A stretch of DNA of 64,000 bases from Rhynchopus euleeides (taxonomy: Eukaryota > Euglenozoa > Diplonemea > Diplonemida > Diplonemidae). The notes under the pieces were generated by a model. It ran no database searches. It was not told the DNA's origin and saw only the letters and a list, made by a program, of their open reading frames with translations. The DNA lies in contig OY723280.1 in NCBI GenBank assembly GCA_963210315.1, positions 1,488,001 to 1,552,000 of the forward strand. The letters are read 5' to 3'. Positions within the stretch are counted from its first letter, which is position 1, and each line of letters starts with the position of its first letter. Positions 22,174 through 31,784 of the stretch are shown one piece after another. Position numbers and translations under genes: made by a program.

Positions 22174-23676
22174 CTACGATCCGGATTCCCTTCTTTCTAC
22201 CGGCTTGCGTATCTGCGTCGAACACACATTTGCATCCCTCATGACGTCTTGCAGCAAGTCCGGGAGGATGATAATAGGGGGGGACAACGAACGCCCTGTG
22301 TCGATGGGGGCCACGCAACCACGTGTATATTTGTCCGCTCGCTGGCAATCCGTGTTGACCCACTCCACCGACACGGAGCACTCTGCAGCCTCACACAAAC
22401 GAAAAATGTAACTCAGCATACTGTTTGCGAGTGTATTCTTCGAGTGGGTGGCTTTGATGCTCGCCACCACAGCCGCGCTGTCTACCATGAACTTTATGTC
22501 ATGACGCGGGTAGGACGATGTGCACCAAACCACCCCTGCCACGACTGCTAAAAGTTCTTTGATATAAATATGCATGGACGAGGTGCACCCCCCAAACGAG
22601 TCCTGCAACACGGTGTCTGGAGATAGAACTGCCCAAGAGTGCGATGACGCATCCGTCCACAACAGAATCGGGGAGCGGACCGGTTTTTTGTATACCCACT
22701 CGTTCCGCAGGATTTCCTGTCGCGCAGAGATCAGAGTATCCACTTCAGACGACGACAGCTCGACCCGAGAGTCCCATCTGCTCTTTTCCGCCCCCACTGT
22801 CGTCGACACCCTCCTGGACAAGTTCAGCACACACGATGACCAGCACAAAGGGCGCTGTGAAGCAAAAAGAAACCAGATAATCCCGCCGCACAGCACTGCC
22901 ACATCTCTCGCACACACGCGCTTCAAATCCACATCTACCCATTGCTGGGCTGTGGTGTATTTTTTAACCCACGCCGGGTCTAGGCGGTAGCGGGAGAGCT
23001 GGAGTTGGAATTCCAGACCCACAGCCGTAAACGACTGGCGGGCCTCCCCGTAGCCTTCGCCCGGCTTGAGCTTGAGGTTCACCCACCTGCAGCGCTCCGA
23101 GAAACTGGCATGCTTTGCACGGGCTTCCTCCTCCGACGAACCCAATACCAAAAAATTATCCACCCAGACTTCCCCCTCAGATTCCGGGAGCAGCGCCCGA
23201 CCCGCCTGCTGGGCGATGCACGGGGCCCAACTCCACCCCATTGGGAGGACTCTGAGGACGAACGTGTGGAAATCATTTCTTTTTGAGGCGAATCTTAAAC
23301 CAAAAAAAGAGGCAACCTGGGGGGAGACCCCGTATTGGTAGAAACAGCTTAAAGCATCCTCCTGGATGCACCACTTTGCCCCCAGAATCCTCGCCACGAA
23401 CACTTGCAAAAGAGATAGACCCATCGGGGGGGGTCTCAACATGAGGTTGTTCAATTTTACCCCATTCACCACTAACCTGGAGTCCACCCCCGATGACTTG
23501 GGCACTGTGAATGCGCCCAGCACAACTTTTACTGGGAAAGGAGGGGAGGATATCACACCACACTTTAAAAGAGGTTTTTTGTGTTTAAGCATGTGCCTCG
23601 AGACTGCCCTTCTCAGGGACTCGTCCTCCATATCCACGCCCTCCCTGAAGTTGCTCCGAAACGTAGTCGGGCATGT
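22174..23676 (-). pseudogene. RT-RNase H of YR retrotransposon 2, 3' part (5' part at 26992-27234)
   Basis: Motifs seen: SRHML shared with element 1 near the start, D-A-L-S-C-F-Y-Q (motif A), LPMGWSWAPCIAQ (motif B), and WVDN at 23155-23166 in place of Y-x-D-D. The RNase H tetrad follows: WTDAS, IKELLAV, MVDSAAV, QRADKYTRG. The frame is open up to the TA at 23677-23678, where transposon c is inserted, so this copy cannot make a complete RT. An apparent GTG start at 23637 is only the first start-like codon after the insertion. Confidence 0.8.
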
Positions 23677-24013
23677 TACTGGGGGGGGTCAAATAATTGT
23701 AACCCCTACGATTATTTAGCGACGCGGTCTGTATAAATCGGGTGTCCCAAAATTTACAATTTTTCAACGGTGGTGATTAATCGTAGGGGTTACGATTATT
23801 CACTTTTGGCAAAAATTTACCCGTTTTGCTGTTCAGAATGTCAATTGGTGGGGTGGGGGTGGGTGTGAGGGGTCGCATTCTCGGCCTGTCTCACCGGCAT
23901 TCCGTGCACAGAGCAACATCACCGGTGGAAACTGGCCATAGCACCCCGGTGGGCCACCAGGAGGGGAGGGACCCGGTGTGAGGCGCTTGAGTCATCCAGA
24001 TGGGCACACGGTG

Positions 24014-24038
24014 GGGTCCGACATCCGATGTCGGACCC
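24014..24038. repeat. Perfect hairpin inside transposon c
   Basis: GGGTCCGACAT and its complement ATGTCGGACCC are separated by 3 nt. Confidence 0.85.
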
Positions 24039-24305
24039 TGTGGGTTCATGCATGCTGCTAAATGTGAGATTTTTGGGCCAAATTTCGGAATCCCAATACA
24101 TTTTTTTGGGGGGCGAGTTTGTTAGGAAAATGGGGGTGGCACAGCGTCGTTCTTCCACACAAGAGGGTCGTTTTTGACATCAACGGTTCAAACTCTCTTC
24201 ACGGTGACTCTACTCAAATTTTTTTGAGTTATTGGGGGCCATTTACTGTGCGTCGAAGTGTGAACGATTGGCCACCTTTTTGGTGCCGTGGCTGGTGGGT
24301 GGCCA

Positions 24306-24545
24306 TGGGCACACGCTACAAGGGGGGTCTGGGGGGCAGAGCCCCCCAGCCGCCGGAGGCCACGGTAGTGAACATCTGTTCATTGTGGGCGTAGATTCTG
24401 TGTGAGTTGGCTGCGTCCTCCTGAGGCCTGAGGCTACTGGAGTGGTTGGATTCCCTGACTTGATGGGTATCGAAGGGCTCCAGGGGGTCTGGGGGGCGGA
24501 GCCCCCCAGCCGCCGGAGGCCACGGTAGTGGACATCTGTTCCTTG
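24306..24545 (-). repeat. CCTCCGGCGGCTGGGG repeat pair, copy 2 (minus strand)
   Basis: Two units about 160 bp apart have the conserved hairpin and spacer words (GAATCTAC, GAGGACGCAGCCAA in reverse complement), as at 14401 and 44579. The pair lies inside transposon c. Confidence 0.8.
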
Positions 24546-25183
24546 TGGGGTACAGTTTCTGGACTGTGTCCATCTTCCTGAGGTTGCGTATGGGCCACCC
24601 CAGGATTTTGGTGCCCCCCCCAGGCTCACCTCACTGGCAGGGTACCTGGGGGCGGGGGGCCTCAAACCATGCTCTCTTCCCATTAAACTCGGGGCATGTG
24701 TGCTCCGACATGTGGGGTGACTCAATCACCGGTCTATGACGACCGATTCTCCACTTTTTACAGCCTGAGTGGGTTCCCTGCTGTTCCTGTTGCTTGATCC
24801 TCTGGGGAAAAGTCAGAAATTTGGCCAAAAGTGAATAATCGTAACCCCTACGCATACATCGGGCGTTATTGCGTTACCAGTAACGGTAATACCGTTATTT
24901 TTTCGGTAAAATAACTTACCGTTAATAACGTTCCAGAACGGCCGAATAACGTTATCCGAAAATCGGTAACGTTATTTTCCCGCGTTATACCGTTATCGAT
25001 AACGGTAATACCGTTATTACCGTTATCAGGAACGGTAATAACGTTATCGGTAACGTTATTACCGTTATTACCGTTATCGGTAATGGTAATACCGTTATCA
25101 GTAACGGTAATAACGTTATCGGTAACGTTATTACCGTTATTACCGGTAATACCGCGTTATTTTCGGTATTTTTGGGCAACTTC

Positions 25184-25213
25184 TATAGGGGGACCCTTTT
25201 CGAATTTTTTTTT
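25184..25213 (+). repeat. Conserved subterminal block, copy in element f
   Basis: TATAGGGGGACCC followed by TTTTCGAATTTTTTTTTCGGGG, then a diverged but alignable continuation shared with element b (TTTGAGGCC, AATTTTTGGGTTT). Confidence 0.85.
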
Positions 25214-25796
25214 CGGGGTGGCCAGAATGGGCTGTTTTAGGCTATTTGAGGCCATTTTCGAGCAAATTTTTGGGTTTAGAGCCACGCAAAGGGTCTAAAA
25301 TGGGCATGCCAATCTCAAAAAATGCTCAAAATTCCGAGAGATTTCAGATTTTTCGAATTTTTTGACCGAGAAAATTCTGACCCCAAAATGTGGTCCTTGT
25401 GGTCTGGAACTGTCCGTTGTCGAAGGAATTGGTGAAAAAATCGTGATTTTTGGCCTCTGGATCACCCATGCCGTCCCAAAAATCAAGCAAAAGAGGTTTG
25501 GTAGGTGCATTTTTGGGTGAACATGAGCCATTGTGCCAACCTGCTTGATTTCACCCGAAAATTGGAATCCGTTGAATATGGTTTCTGATGAAAATGTGAA
25601 AATTTTCGACCTTCTTCGCAGTTTTTGCCACTTCCTTGCCCCATCTTTCCCACCCAAAATCGAAGTACCGTGAATGGTGTTGTTGAAAGGTCCAAATTGC
25701 GTTGGTTGTGCGTAGTTCTGCCGAAATCGTGCACACGTTGTGCATAGTGCATGTGTAACGCCATTTGCGACCAAAATGTAAATTTCCTGCACCCGA

Positions 25797-25918
25797 GCGT
25801 TGACGCTTCCACACACCCTTACAAACCCACTTGCCTGATGAAGGGGGTGGTGTGTAGAGCACGTTTGGCAGGGCTGAATGACACTTTCCGCGCGAAGGTC
25901 GTGTGCGTAATTAAAAAA
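25797..25918 (+). repeat. Dispersed ~120-bp segment, inverted copy at 45113-45232
   Basis: GCGTTGACGCTTCCACACAC through CACTTGCCTGATGAAGGGGG and CACGTTTGGCAG to GTGCGTAATTAAAAAA matches the reverse complement of 45113-45232 with few differences. Confidence 0.75.
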
Positions 25919-26060
25919 CGGTCCGAGGGCCGGAGGCCCGAGGCCTTTTTTTACCTGCACGAGGGTGCAATTGAGGCCGATACGGGGTGCAGATGATGGT
26001 TTCTTGCACAACCCAGTCATGTTTTGCACATCACGACGAACTCGGAAATTCCTCATAGTT

Positions 26061-26110
26061 GCACTCCAGGTCTCATATTTGCACTGGTGCAAATATGGGA
26101 CCTGGAGTGC
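26061..26110. repeat. 50-bp hairpin inside element f
   Basis: Two 24-nt arms (GCACTCCAGGTCTCATATTT... and its near-complement) are separated by 2 nt, with one mismatch. Confidence 0.85.
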
Positions 26111-26991
26111 GTGCAAATAATGACTGGGGGGTGCAAGAAAGTTCAAATTGCGTAGTTCCTGCGTACTTCGTGCGTAGCCCGAGCGTACTTTGGGTAGTTC
26201 GTGCGTATATTGTGCGAAGCGTCTTTGACAGCACCAGTAACGGACTTTTGGAACGTAACTATTTTAGAACGGACCGGGAAAAAATGGGCACGTCGCTACT
26301 TCGCGCTACTTCGTCGCTCGTAACGAGTAAAAATATCAGGTGGTTTATACACCGCCAATGTGAGGTGTGCGGGTGTATTCCTGAAGGATTCACTTCTGCG
26401 TCCACACTGAGTGATTTTGGAGTGATTTTCACTCCAAATTTCACTCCAGGAACATTGGATGCTGCAAGGTTGCAGGGGTTTCTGCAGTATTTGTCTTGAA
26501 AAAGCCAAAAAACATGATTTTTTCACGAAACTCGACATGTCCGTGCGTTATTATCCAAAAAATGGTCCCAGGGGGGTATTCTGGAGCCATCTCCACCAAA
26601 AACTACACCATCCGCCCGCAAAATTGTCCGAATAACGCAAGTTTTCATGAAAATAACGGAAAAATAACGCGTTATTTTAGGAGAAAACGTTTTCCAATTT
26701 TTTGACATCACGGAGTGGCCCCCTGGAGTGATATTTTATCCAAGAAAATTCTTTTAGGGGGGGTAGGGACCCGAGTTTCGGGTCAGATTCACCGGGAAAT
26801 GCTGCCTTTTTTGGGGTCAAAAAATAACGCAAAAATAACGTTATTACCGTTACTGGTAACGGAATAACGCCCAATGTATGCCTACGATTATTCAAAACAA
26901 ATTTACGTATAAATGGCCCAGAAAATGTTGTACAATTAATCGCCCCCTTACGATTATTCGACTACTTACGATTAATTGCCCCCCCCCAGTA

Positions 26992-27234
26992 ACATTTTAA
27001 AAAGAAACGGAAGGATGGGGGGACACGCAGGGAGTACAAGAAAGTTCTCCAGTATCACCCGAGACGAGGAGATGGGGGCCAGCGGCAGGCGGCAAACCTT
27101 CACCCGCGGCAGGGACCTGCGAAGCGCCCCCGGTGTAGAGGACGTGGACTCACTTTGGACCACGTTTCCCTCGTACGCCGGAAAAAAATCGGGCCCGAAA
27201 TCATCCGGGGGGTCGTACCGCACTCCCCAACCCT
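26992..27234 (-). pseudogene. RT gene of YR retrotransposon 2, 5' fragment
   Basis: This is the frame one base back (-1) from the recombinase frame; it is open through the recombinase gene and stays open to the insertion site. It includes the segment LPLAPISSSR, which matches ELAPISTSR at the same place in element 1, then Leu-rich sequence up to the TA where transposon c enters. Domain content is the linker and extreme N-terminus only. Confidence 0.65.
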
Positions 27235-28170
27235 TCACTCGAGACCCTCCGCCAGCATGGCCGAGAGGGCTAGGGACTCCCGCGCCGCCGGGAGATCCTC
27301 CAGAGGAAGATAGTGCAACAGACTCGCCACACTGGAGTGGCGAGAGATGCACAGGAGCTTCTCCAGAGAGACCCCCCGGCGGAAGAGGTCCACCAGCGCC
27401 CCCCGCCGGACGGAGTGGACCGACAGGGAGGGGTTCACGCGTTTGATAACGCGGGCGAACAACCCGTGGGGGAAAGGGAACAGGCGGCTTCCGTTTGTGG
27501 GGTCGGGGGGGGCCAGCATCTGCAACATCTGCCGGGAGGCAGCAGGCAGAGCCAACAATGTCACCCGACCCTCCTGAAAAGGGTCGGACTTCGTCCCCGA
27601 CCAATCCACCACAAGTTCCTGGCCGCGGAAGCGGACCCTGTCCCAACGCAACGCCCGGACATCCCCTCCCCTTGCCGCCCCCACCCACATCACCTCGAAG
27701 GCGAGGGCAACCAAACAGGACGGTGCCGCTGCCACGCAGGCCTGCAACTCCACCCAGGACATGGGGGGGGCCTGCTTCTGGGGGCGCTTCGCGCCCAGGC
27801 GACGAAACGACCTCTCCAGGTCCTGCAACATGGGGGGTGTATCTTGGGGGAGGAGACCCGACCGCTTCAGAGAGGCCTTCAGCGCCTGCAGGTACTGCAG
27901 TCCCGATGACACCGATAGGCCCCCCTCCATCTTTAAACCCAAAAATAGGCAGATGAGGGTGGCGATCGGGTGTCCCCCTCCCTTCTCCTCCTCCCAACCT
28001 GCTTTGAAAAGCAGGAACTGGCGGCCCACGGAAGTGTAGCTCGACCATGTGGAGGGGGCCAGGGCCCCAGCCAGCAGAGACTTCGCTCTCTGCTCCACGC
28101 GCTCCGTCAAAGAAGGGGTTAGGGGGGGGAGCTCCCAACGTGGCCTCCCCCTCACTTGTCCCCTTCCCTC
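27235..28170 (-). CDS. Tyrosine recombinase of YR retrotransposon 2
   Basis: The core begins near ALAPSTW. Catalytic signature seen: first Arg in GAARGGD, H-x-x-R in SVHSVRRGAL, His in ISRHSSVASL, Tyr in LHYLP. The substrate-side motif DWSGTKSDPF matches element 1. There is no ATG near the start of the domain, and the frame is open through gag, so a gag-YR fusion by -1 frameshift at the G GGG GGG heptamer (28176-28170) is the simplest reading. The recombinase itself looks intact. The start coordinate is the approximate entry point. Confidence 0.8.
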   Translation of the reverse strand, partial: EGRGQVRGRPRWELPPLTPSLTERVEQRAKSLLAGALAPSTWSSYTSVGRQFLLFKAGWEEEKGGGHPIATLICLFLGLKMEGGLSVSSGLQYLQALKASLKRSGLLPQDTPPMLQDLERSFRRLGAKRPQKQAPPMSWVELQACVAAAPSCLVALAFEVMWVGAARGGDVRALRWDRVRFRGQELVVDWSGTKSDPFQEGRVTLLALPAASRQMLQMLAPPDPTNGSRLFPFPHGLFARVIKRVNPSLSVHSVRRGALVDLFRRGVSLEKLLCISRHSSVASLLHYLPLEDLPAARESLALSAMLAEGLE

Positions 28171-29256
28171 CCCCCCTTGTTCTGGGACCGGGACCTGTTG
28201 GGGCGGTGTCGGGAGGGTGGCTTGCGCGGGGGCTGGGAGGGTGGGGCCGAGTGTGTACGAGAAGAGGGGGGGGGGTGCCCCTGGTGAGGCCGTCGGCCGT
28301 CCGCGAAAGCCCGGTCGCCGGACCGAAAAAGGTCGGTCGACTCCCGGGACCCGCACATGGCCTCCTCCGCCCGGGTGGCTCCCGCCCAGTCCCCGGAAGA
28401 AAGCCCCAGCGAAAGGGCGCGAAGGCGGCCGAGGTGGAGGCGGGCGTGGTAAACCCTGTCCGCCTCCACCTCCGCCTGGGTGCGCCGCGCTCCCGCCACG
28501 CACACCAGGTACTCCAGGTGGCGGAAGGCGGCGCGCATCTCGCCCCGCATCGCTGGCCCCGCCCCCCCCACCCCCGCAAATTCCTCCCGCAAAGCCAACA
28601 AGACATGCGCTTTTCCCCCCCGACCCATCTCGGCCCACTGAGATGGGTCGAGGGCAGCCGACCCCCCCCCCCCCCCCGAGGAGTTCTGGAGCTGTTAGAG
28701 GGCCAGGGGGGGCGGCCTCCGGGAGGAGGGGGTGTAGTGTAGGGGGAGTGATGGGGGCAGGGAAAACACCCAGCTGCGGCATCATCGCGGCGGCCACCGC
28801 AGCAGCGAGATCTCCCGGCGCAATCCCGGGCACCACAGCAGCCACAGCGGCAGCAACAGCGGCATGGTCAGCGGCGGGGGCGGCGGCGACCACCGCGGCG
28901 GCGACGGCTGCCGGGTCTGCTGGCTTCGGCACGGGCGCGGGCGCGGGCACGGGCTCGGGCTCGGGCGCGACTTCGACCGGGGCGGCCGGTGCCGCTGTCA
29001 CGGTAGCCTGCTGCCCCCGCCCCCCCAGCGAGCCCTCGACCAGCTGGGCCAGCCGCCCCAACTGCCCCTCCAGGCGCGCGGTGGCCGCCTTCACCTCCGC
29101 GGCCACCGACGCCTGGAGGGCCTCCGCGGCCTCGGCCCTCCGGCGCTTCGTCGCCGACCCCCGAGGGGAGCCGGCGGCCCCCGCGTCCTCCTCCTCGCGC
29201 TTGTCCTCCTCCTCGTCCTCCTTCTCGCGTTTGTTGTTGCGCTTGGTGCCGCCCAT
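28152..29256 (-). CDS. Gag-like protein of YR retrotransposon 2 (frame change at a poly-G run)
   Basis: It starts at ATG 29256 (MGGTKRNNKREKEDEEE). An N-terminal charged region and coiled-coil-like helix are followed by an Ala/Pro/Val-rich stretch. At a run of about 17 G on the minus strand (28662-28678) the frame must change by +1 to continue into the segment SAALDPSQWAEMG and the Leu-rich helices that match element 1 gag. It ends with TGA at 28154-28152. The frame change may be a sequencing or assembly slip in the homopolymer, a real mutation, or slippage during expression. Confidence 0.6.
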
Positions 29257-29428
29257 GTTGCACCCCGGGGTGTGTAACGGGGGAGGGTTGGGAAATGGGT
29301 GAGTGGGGTGTGTCGGAGCAACGACAGCCGAATTTCTTCGAACGCAGAACACCCCACCAGCCTGCCGGGCGTGTGAAGTGTTCGCAAGGATCCGCACGGT
29401 GAAAAGTTTCCTGAGTTGGCTACGCCGA

Positions 29429-30564
29429 ACTTACAAAAACGTTAAGATACCCCACTTTTTCAGGGAGCACCCCTAAGTGTGAAATCAAGGTTAGAAACCG
29501 ACCCAGACCGGCCTGGAAACGTGTTTCTGGGGGGTTTAGGTGACCTATGTGGTCCAGAGAGGCCCAGAAACGTGATTTTTCCTGGTTTTTTTCAGGTGGC
29601 TCAGATGTGGTACCGCTTCGGCCCCCTAAATGACCCTCGAGCAACCGCCGCCGGGAACTCTTTTCTGCGGGCACTGGGGGCTTGAAGTCCTGTGTTCCCA
29701 GTGCATCAATGTCATCGCACTTGAGCTACTTCGGGCCAGGCTTGATCGTCTTCGCCCCTTTCACCTTTTCTTTGAGATCAAGAATACGTACGGAAAGAGT
29801 ACCTTCCCTGAAGCTCCGCCTTCTTTCGTACAGCGTATGCCTCATCATACGCCTCCGCATGCGAAAGGAGGGTTGCCCGCTGCCGCGCCTAATGGATCTC
29901 GTTGTCGGTAGAGAGGAGATCCATCCCGAGCTGCAGTTGTGTGCGGAGGTTCTGACTGAATACCGTGAGCTGCCCAATGCGATAGGGGTTGGCGGCAATC
30001 CGTCGCGATGATCACCAGGATGTGACCCCATGACAGCACTCCACCCTATCGGTGGTCAGGGGCACAGTATCCAGGGCAGCTGAGGCCTCCGGGTCGTGAA
30101 AGAAGATGTCATCGCTCCTGCATCTCACTGAACCTTGCAAGGATGGCCTTCCCACCCTTTCGCGCCAGGCTGCCACCACTTCCTTCTCCGCGTGCTCTAA
30201 TGCGGGGTGGCACACCGTGAACTTGTGTGCAGAGCACTGTTGCCCCTGCCCCCGTGGTACTCCTTGTCGCCCCCGGGTGCTCTGATGGCGATGTTTGATC
30301 GCTCCACGGCCTCAATCGGGTCTTGATCGATGAAGGATTCGGTTGAAGTCGGTTTGCATGCTGCAAACTGGCTCGGCACTGGTACCACATCTGAGCCACA
30401 AAATTAGAATCGCAAAAAACATGCTTTCTGAGCCGAATTCGGGCCTATTCCGGTCAGATACCGAGTTTCCGGGGTGATATGGGGTGTTTCCGACCTTTTG
30501 GTGCCCATGGGGGCCTCTCTGGGGTGATGTTGAAAATTGGGGCATCTTTACGGTTTTATCGTAC
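29429..30564. mobile_element. Inverted-repeat element 'g'
   Basis: The left arm (ACAAAAACGTTAAGATACCCC... then GGTGGCTCAGATGTGGTACC near 29595-29615) recurs inverted at 30380-30564. Arms are about 190-200 bp and diverged. The ~750-bp interior has no supported gene. It lies just outside the terminal repeat of YR element 2. Exact ends and target duplication are unclear. Confidence 0.5.
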
Positions 30565-31784
30565 TGATCGAGAATTATTTAAGGCCCCTAAACAGAAAAC
30601 CCACCTAAACTCCCGTGAAGTATTTTTGGATTAATTTACGGCGTAAAATAATTTTCGGATTAATTTACGCATTTATTTTCCGCCACCACCCTGGGGGTCG
30701 AGGGGCTGGCACAAGAGCGTCCTCGGGACCCACATGAGGCCCACCCCGAAGGTGGCCGCTGAGCACCTGGACTTGTAGTACAGCCCAGAGCCTGGTATGA
30801 CAAGGTGACCAACCCGACCGGTCGGTCGGCCTCTCGGGCCACCTCCCAAACAGGCACTTTTTCGACCAGAAACCCACGGAATGACCGTGGATCGGCCGTA
30901 TCCCGCGATTTTTCACCGCCAGGTTGAATTCCGACCACCTGAAAAATCCGCCTAAAATTTTCGGCAAAATCTCTTTGTCTCGAAAAAGTGTGTGAAAAAT
31001 GCCAGATTGCAGCCCCCCACTCGTGACCACCCGCAGGATGAAAAATTGCTGCAGCCCATCCCCACCCGCCCCAGCCCACCCGCCTTGCATAATCCTCGAT
31101 ACGTACGATAAAAACATGTATTGGATTTAAATACTGCGGGTTAATCTACTCCCAGGGGTCAGGACCCCTCGTTTGGGTGTATTTCACTCGCTTCGCTCGT
31201 GAAATACACCCACTCGGGGTCCTGACCCCTGGTCGTAAATTAAGGCCGCAGTATTTAACGCTAATAATATATATTAGCCCCCCCTACCCCCCCCCCCCCC
31301 ACCCACCCATTACTTTTCCATTCCCTCTCGACGATCAAACCCCCCCACCCACCCATTTCCTGATCTGCGGACACATAGTTTCTAAACTACGGGTCATCCG
31401 ATAGCGCACCTTTCATTGCGGTTTTAACAACACCTCCACCACCCCCCACACCCCCGCAGCACAACAAAGTCTGCTTCTAGCCTGACTGCAACGCCCTCCA
31501 GGGGAGGGCGGGGGAGGTGGGGTTTTATAGAGACCGGACTTGGTGGTACAAGTGAACACCCGCCCACTCCCCCGCCTTTCTCCCAAATGCCGTGTGCGCT
31601 GTGCTGGGCTGTGCCCACCCTGCCTGTGTTTCGTCGTCTCCATCTTGTGTCAACCCCATCCATCTTGTACGCAACCCTTCCAGGCTCTGTTCACTGTGTA
31701 TTCTCGGAGCATATGCATCACGTGTGATCGAAGCGCGTCTCAGACAGTTGGGGCAGTGCTGGTGCTGGTGCTAGCACCCAGCGC
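30565..31784. other. Gene-free spacer with repeats before the LamG/ankyrin gene
   Basis: It contains a repeated GGATTAATTTACG (about 30629 and 30659), the long hairpin at 31120-31265, poly-C/CCCACC tracts (31280-31355) and GC-rich DNA leading to the next gene. No gene was found. Confidence 0.5.
31120..31265. repeat. Long imperfect hairpin (~70-bp arms)
   Basis: ATTGGATTTAAATACTGCGG at the left pairs with CCGCAGTATTTAACGCTAAT at the right. Inside, CCAGGGGTCAGGACCCC and GTGTATTTCAC pair with their complements around a TCGCTTCGCTCG loop region. Confidence 0.85.

Larger units (their letters stand above)
24853..26880 (+). mobile_element. DNA transposon 'f' (CATAC-ended family) nested in transposon c
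   Basis: Ends are inverted: CATACATCGGGCGTTATT at 24853 and the complement of CATACATTGGGCGTTATT ending 26880. They are flanked by a direct, non-palindromic CCTACG on both sides (24847-24852, 26881-26886), so the target duplication is 6 bp. Subterminal iterons of ACCGTTATTACCGTTAT type fill 24870-25160, with a shorter set at the other end. It contains the conserved block (25184-25213), a 50-bp hairpin (26061-26110) and a segment found again at 45113-45232. No transposase was recognised. Confidence 0.8.
23679..26989. mobile_element. DNA transposon 'c' inserted in the RT gene of element 2, TA target duplication
   Basis: The left end CTGGGGGGGGTCAAATAATT and the inverted right end (CTGGGGGGGGGCAATTAATC) are flanked by TA (23677-23678, 26990-26991). 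Subterminal iterons of the type TAATCGTAACCCCTACGATTA recur at about 23696, 23777, 24835 and 26881-26975. The interior has no clear transposase. It carries a CCTCCGGCGG repeat pair (24306-24545), a hairpin (24014-24038) and the nested element f. Its G-run ends and TA flanks resemble element d. Confidence 0.75.
21882..29353 (-). mobile_element. YR retrotransposon, element 2, minus strand, interrupted by nested insertions
   Basis: It is bounded by direct copies of AGCAACGACAG...TTCTTCGAACGCAGAACACC at 21882-21918 and 29317-29353. Reading on the minus strand, the order is gag-like (29256-28152), tyrosine recombinase (to 27235), the start of RT (to 26992), an inserted transposon (26989-23679), then the rest of RT and RNase H (23676-22174). 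It has the same gene order and frame relations as element 1 but a clearly different sequence. Removing the insertion and one TA keeps the RT frame, so the insertion is the main lesion, together with a poly-G frame change in gag. Confidence 0.85.
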
